From Pseudoalteromonas luteoviolacea DSM 6061 (GTDB lineage Bacteria; Pseudomonadota; Gammaproteobacteria; Enterobacterales; Alteromonadaceae), in the NCBI RefSeq assembly GCF_001625655.1, contig NZ_AUYB01000081.1, positions 49,936 to 113,935 on the forward strand: DNA of 64,000 nt. The letters are read 5' to 3'. Shown here one piece after another: positions 63,910 to 64,000 of this stretch. The notes under the pieces are model-generated. The model had not been told where the DNA came from. It made no database searches and saw nothing but the letters and a program-made list of their open reading frames with translations. Each line of letters starts with the position of its first letter. The stretch's first letter is position 1. Made by a program: the position numbers and the translations under genes.

Positions 63910-64000
63910 GGAGAGATGGCTGAGTGGTTGAAAGCACCGGTCTTGAAAACCGGCATACGTTAATAGCGTATCTAGGGTTCAAATCCCTATCTCTCCGCCA
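63910..64000 (+). tRNA. tRNA-Ser (anticodon TGA)
   Basis: 91-nt class II tRNA: acceptor stem GGAGAGA pairs with TCTCTCC, anticodon loop CTTGAAA gives anticodon TGA at 63944-63946, a long variable arm (CATACGTTAATAGCGTATC region) as in tRNA-Ser, the T-loop GGTTCAAATCC, and an encoded CCA at the final three bases. The window ends exactly at CCA. Confidence 0.95.

Noticed and set aside
63910..64000. tRNA-Ser as an integration (att) site
   Set aside because: No integrase or repeat of the tRNA 3' end is visible within the window; downstream sequence is missing, so it cannot be tested here.

Overview
The window is chromosomal DNA from a marine gammaproteobacterium, most likely Pseudoalteromonas or a close Alteromonadales relative. 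This rests on the moderate-to-low G+C, on gene neighbourhoods typical of the class (lolCDE; purB-hflD-mnmA; cspD/clpS-clpA-infA-bpt-aat-trxB; ubiG/gyrA-serC-aroA-cmk-rpsA-ihfB-lapAB-pyrF), and on the style of the accessory genes (Fur-type TonB receptor, secreted protease with PKD and carbohydrate-binding modules). Genus is inference. Genes are dense and intact. I saw no insertion sequence, prophage, CRISPR array or rRNA operon.

Layout. 1-1405: SulP anion transporter, cut by the window edge. 1562-4686: lolCDE lipoprotein exporter. 4688-15276: a ten-gene, one-strand chemosensory operon, read MCP-like/CheZ-like protein, CheY, STAS, CheA, MCP, CheW, CheW, CheR, CheB, EAL phosphodiesterase. 15425-24414: mostly housekeeping genes (GNAT, RoxA oxygenase, PurB, HflD, MnmA, RluE, monomeric isocitrate dehydrogenase, CspD). 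24616-30322: ClpS-ClpA, IF-1, Bpt, Aat and TrxB, which together hold the bacterial N-degron pathway. 30579-38078: PssA, AraC regulator, DUF4331 protein, EgtB-EgtD (ergothioneine) and a PhzF-like protein. 38375-42350: NrdA, a Gph/MupP-type phosphatase and UbiG. 42532-52892: GyrA, SerC, AroA, Cmk, ribosomal S1, IHF-beta, LapA, LapB and PyrF. 53054-57555: three different photolyase/cryptochrome genes with a tiny DUF2256 gene between the last two. 57556-63823: unknown gene, secreted S1 protease, TonB-dependent siderophore receptor and a small membrane protein. 63910-64000: tRNA-Ser(TGA), ending exactly at the window end.

The most interesting region is the chemosensory operon. It has no separate cheZ, but its first gene, directly upstream of cheY, encodes a short membrane-anchored MCP signalling hairpin. 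A segment resembling the CheZ active site (D-x3-Q in QFQDRVDQ) follows the hairpin, and the C-terminal tail (VDDLTFL) resembles the CheY-binding peptide of CheZ. I infer a receptor-phosphatase hybrid. The operon also carries a STAS protein with a phosphorylatable-type serine and ends with a GGDEF-like/EAL protein with an apparently complete EAL catalytic set, so its output may involve c-di-GMP rather than, or besides, flagella.

Other points of note are the cluster of three light-dependent DNA-repair/cryptochrome genes, the class Ia ribonucleotide reductase nrdA with a near-perfect NrdR box and two DnaA boxes upstream but no adjacent nrdB, a Fur box before the siderophore receptor, and a chymotrypsin-like protease with alternating PKD and carbohydrate-binding modules.
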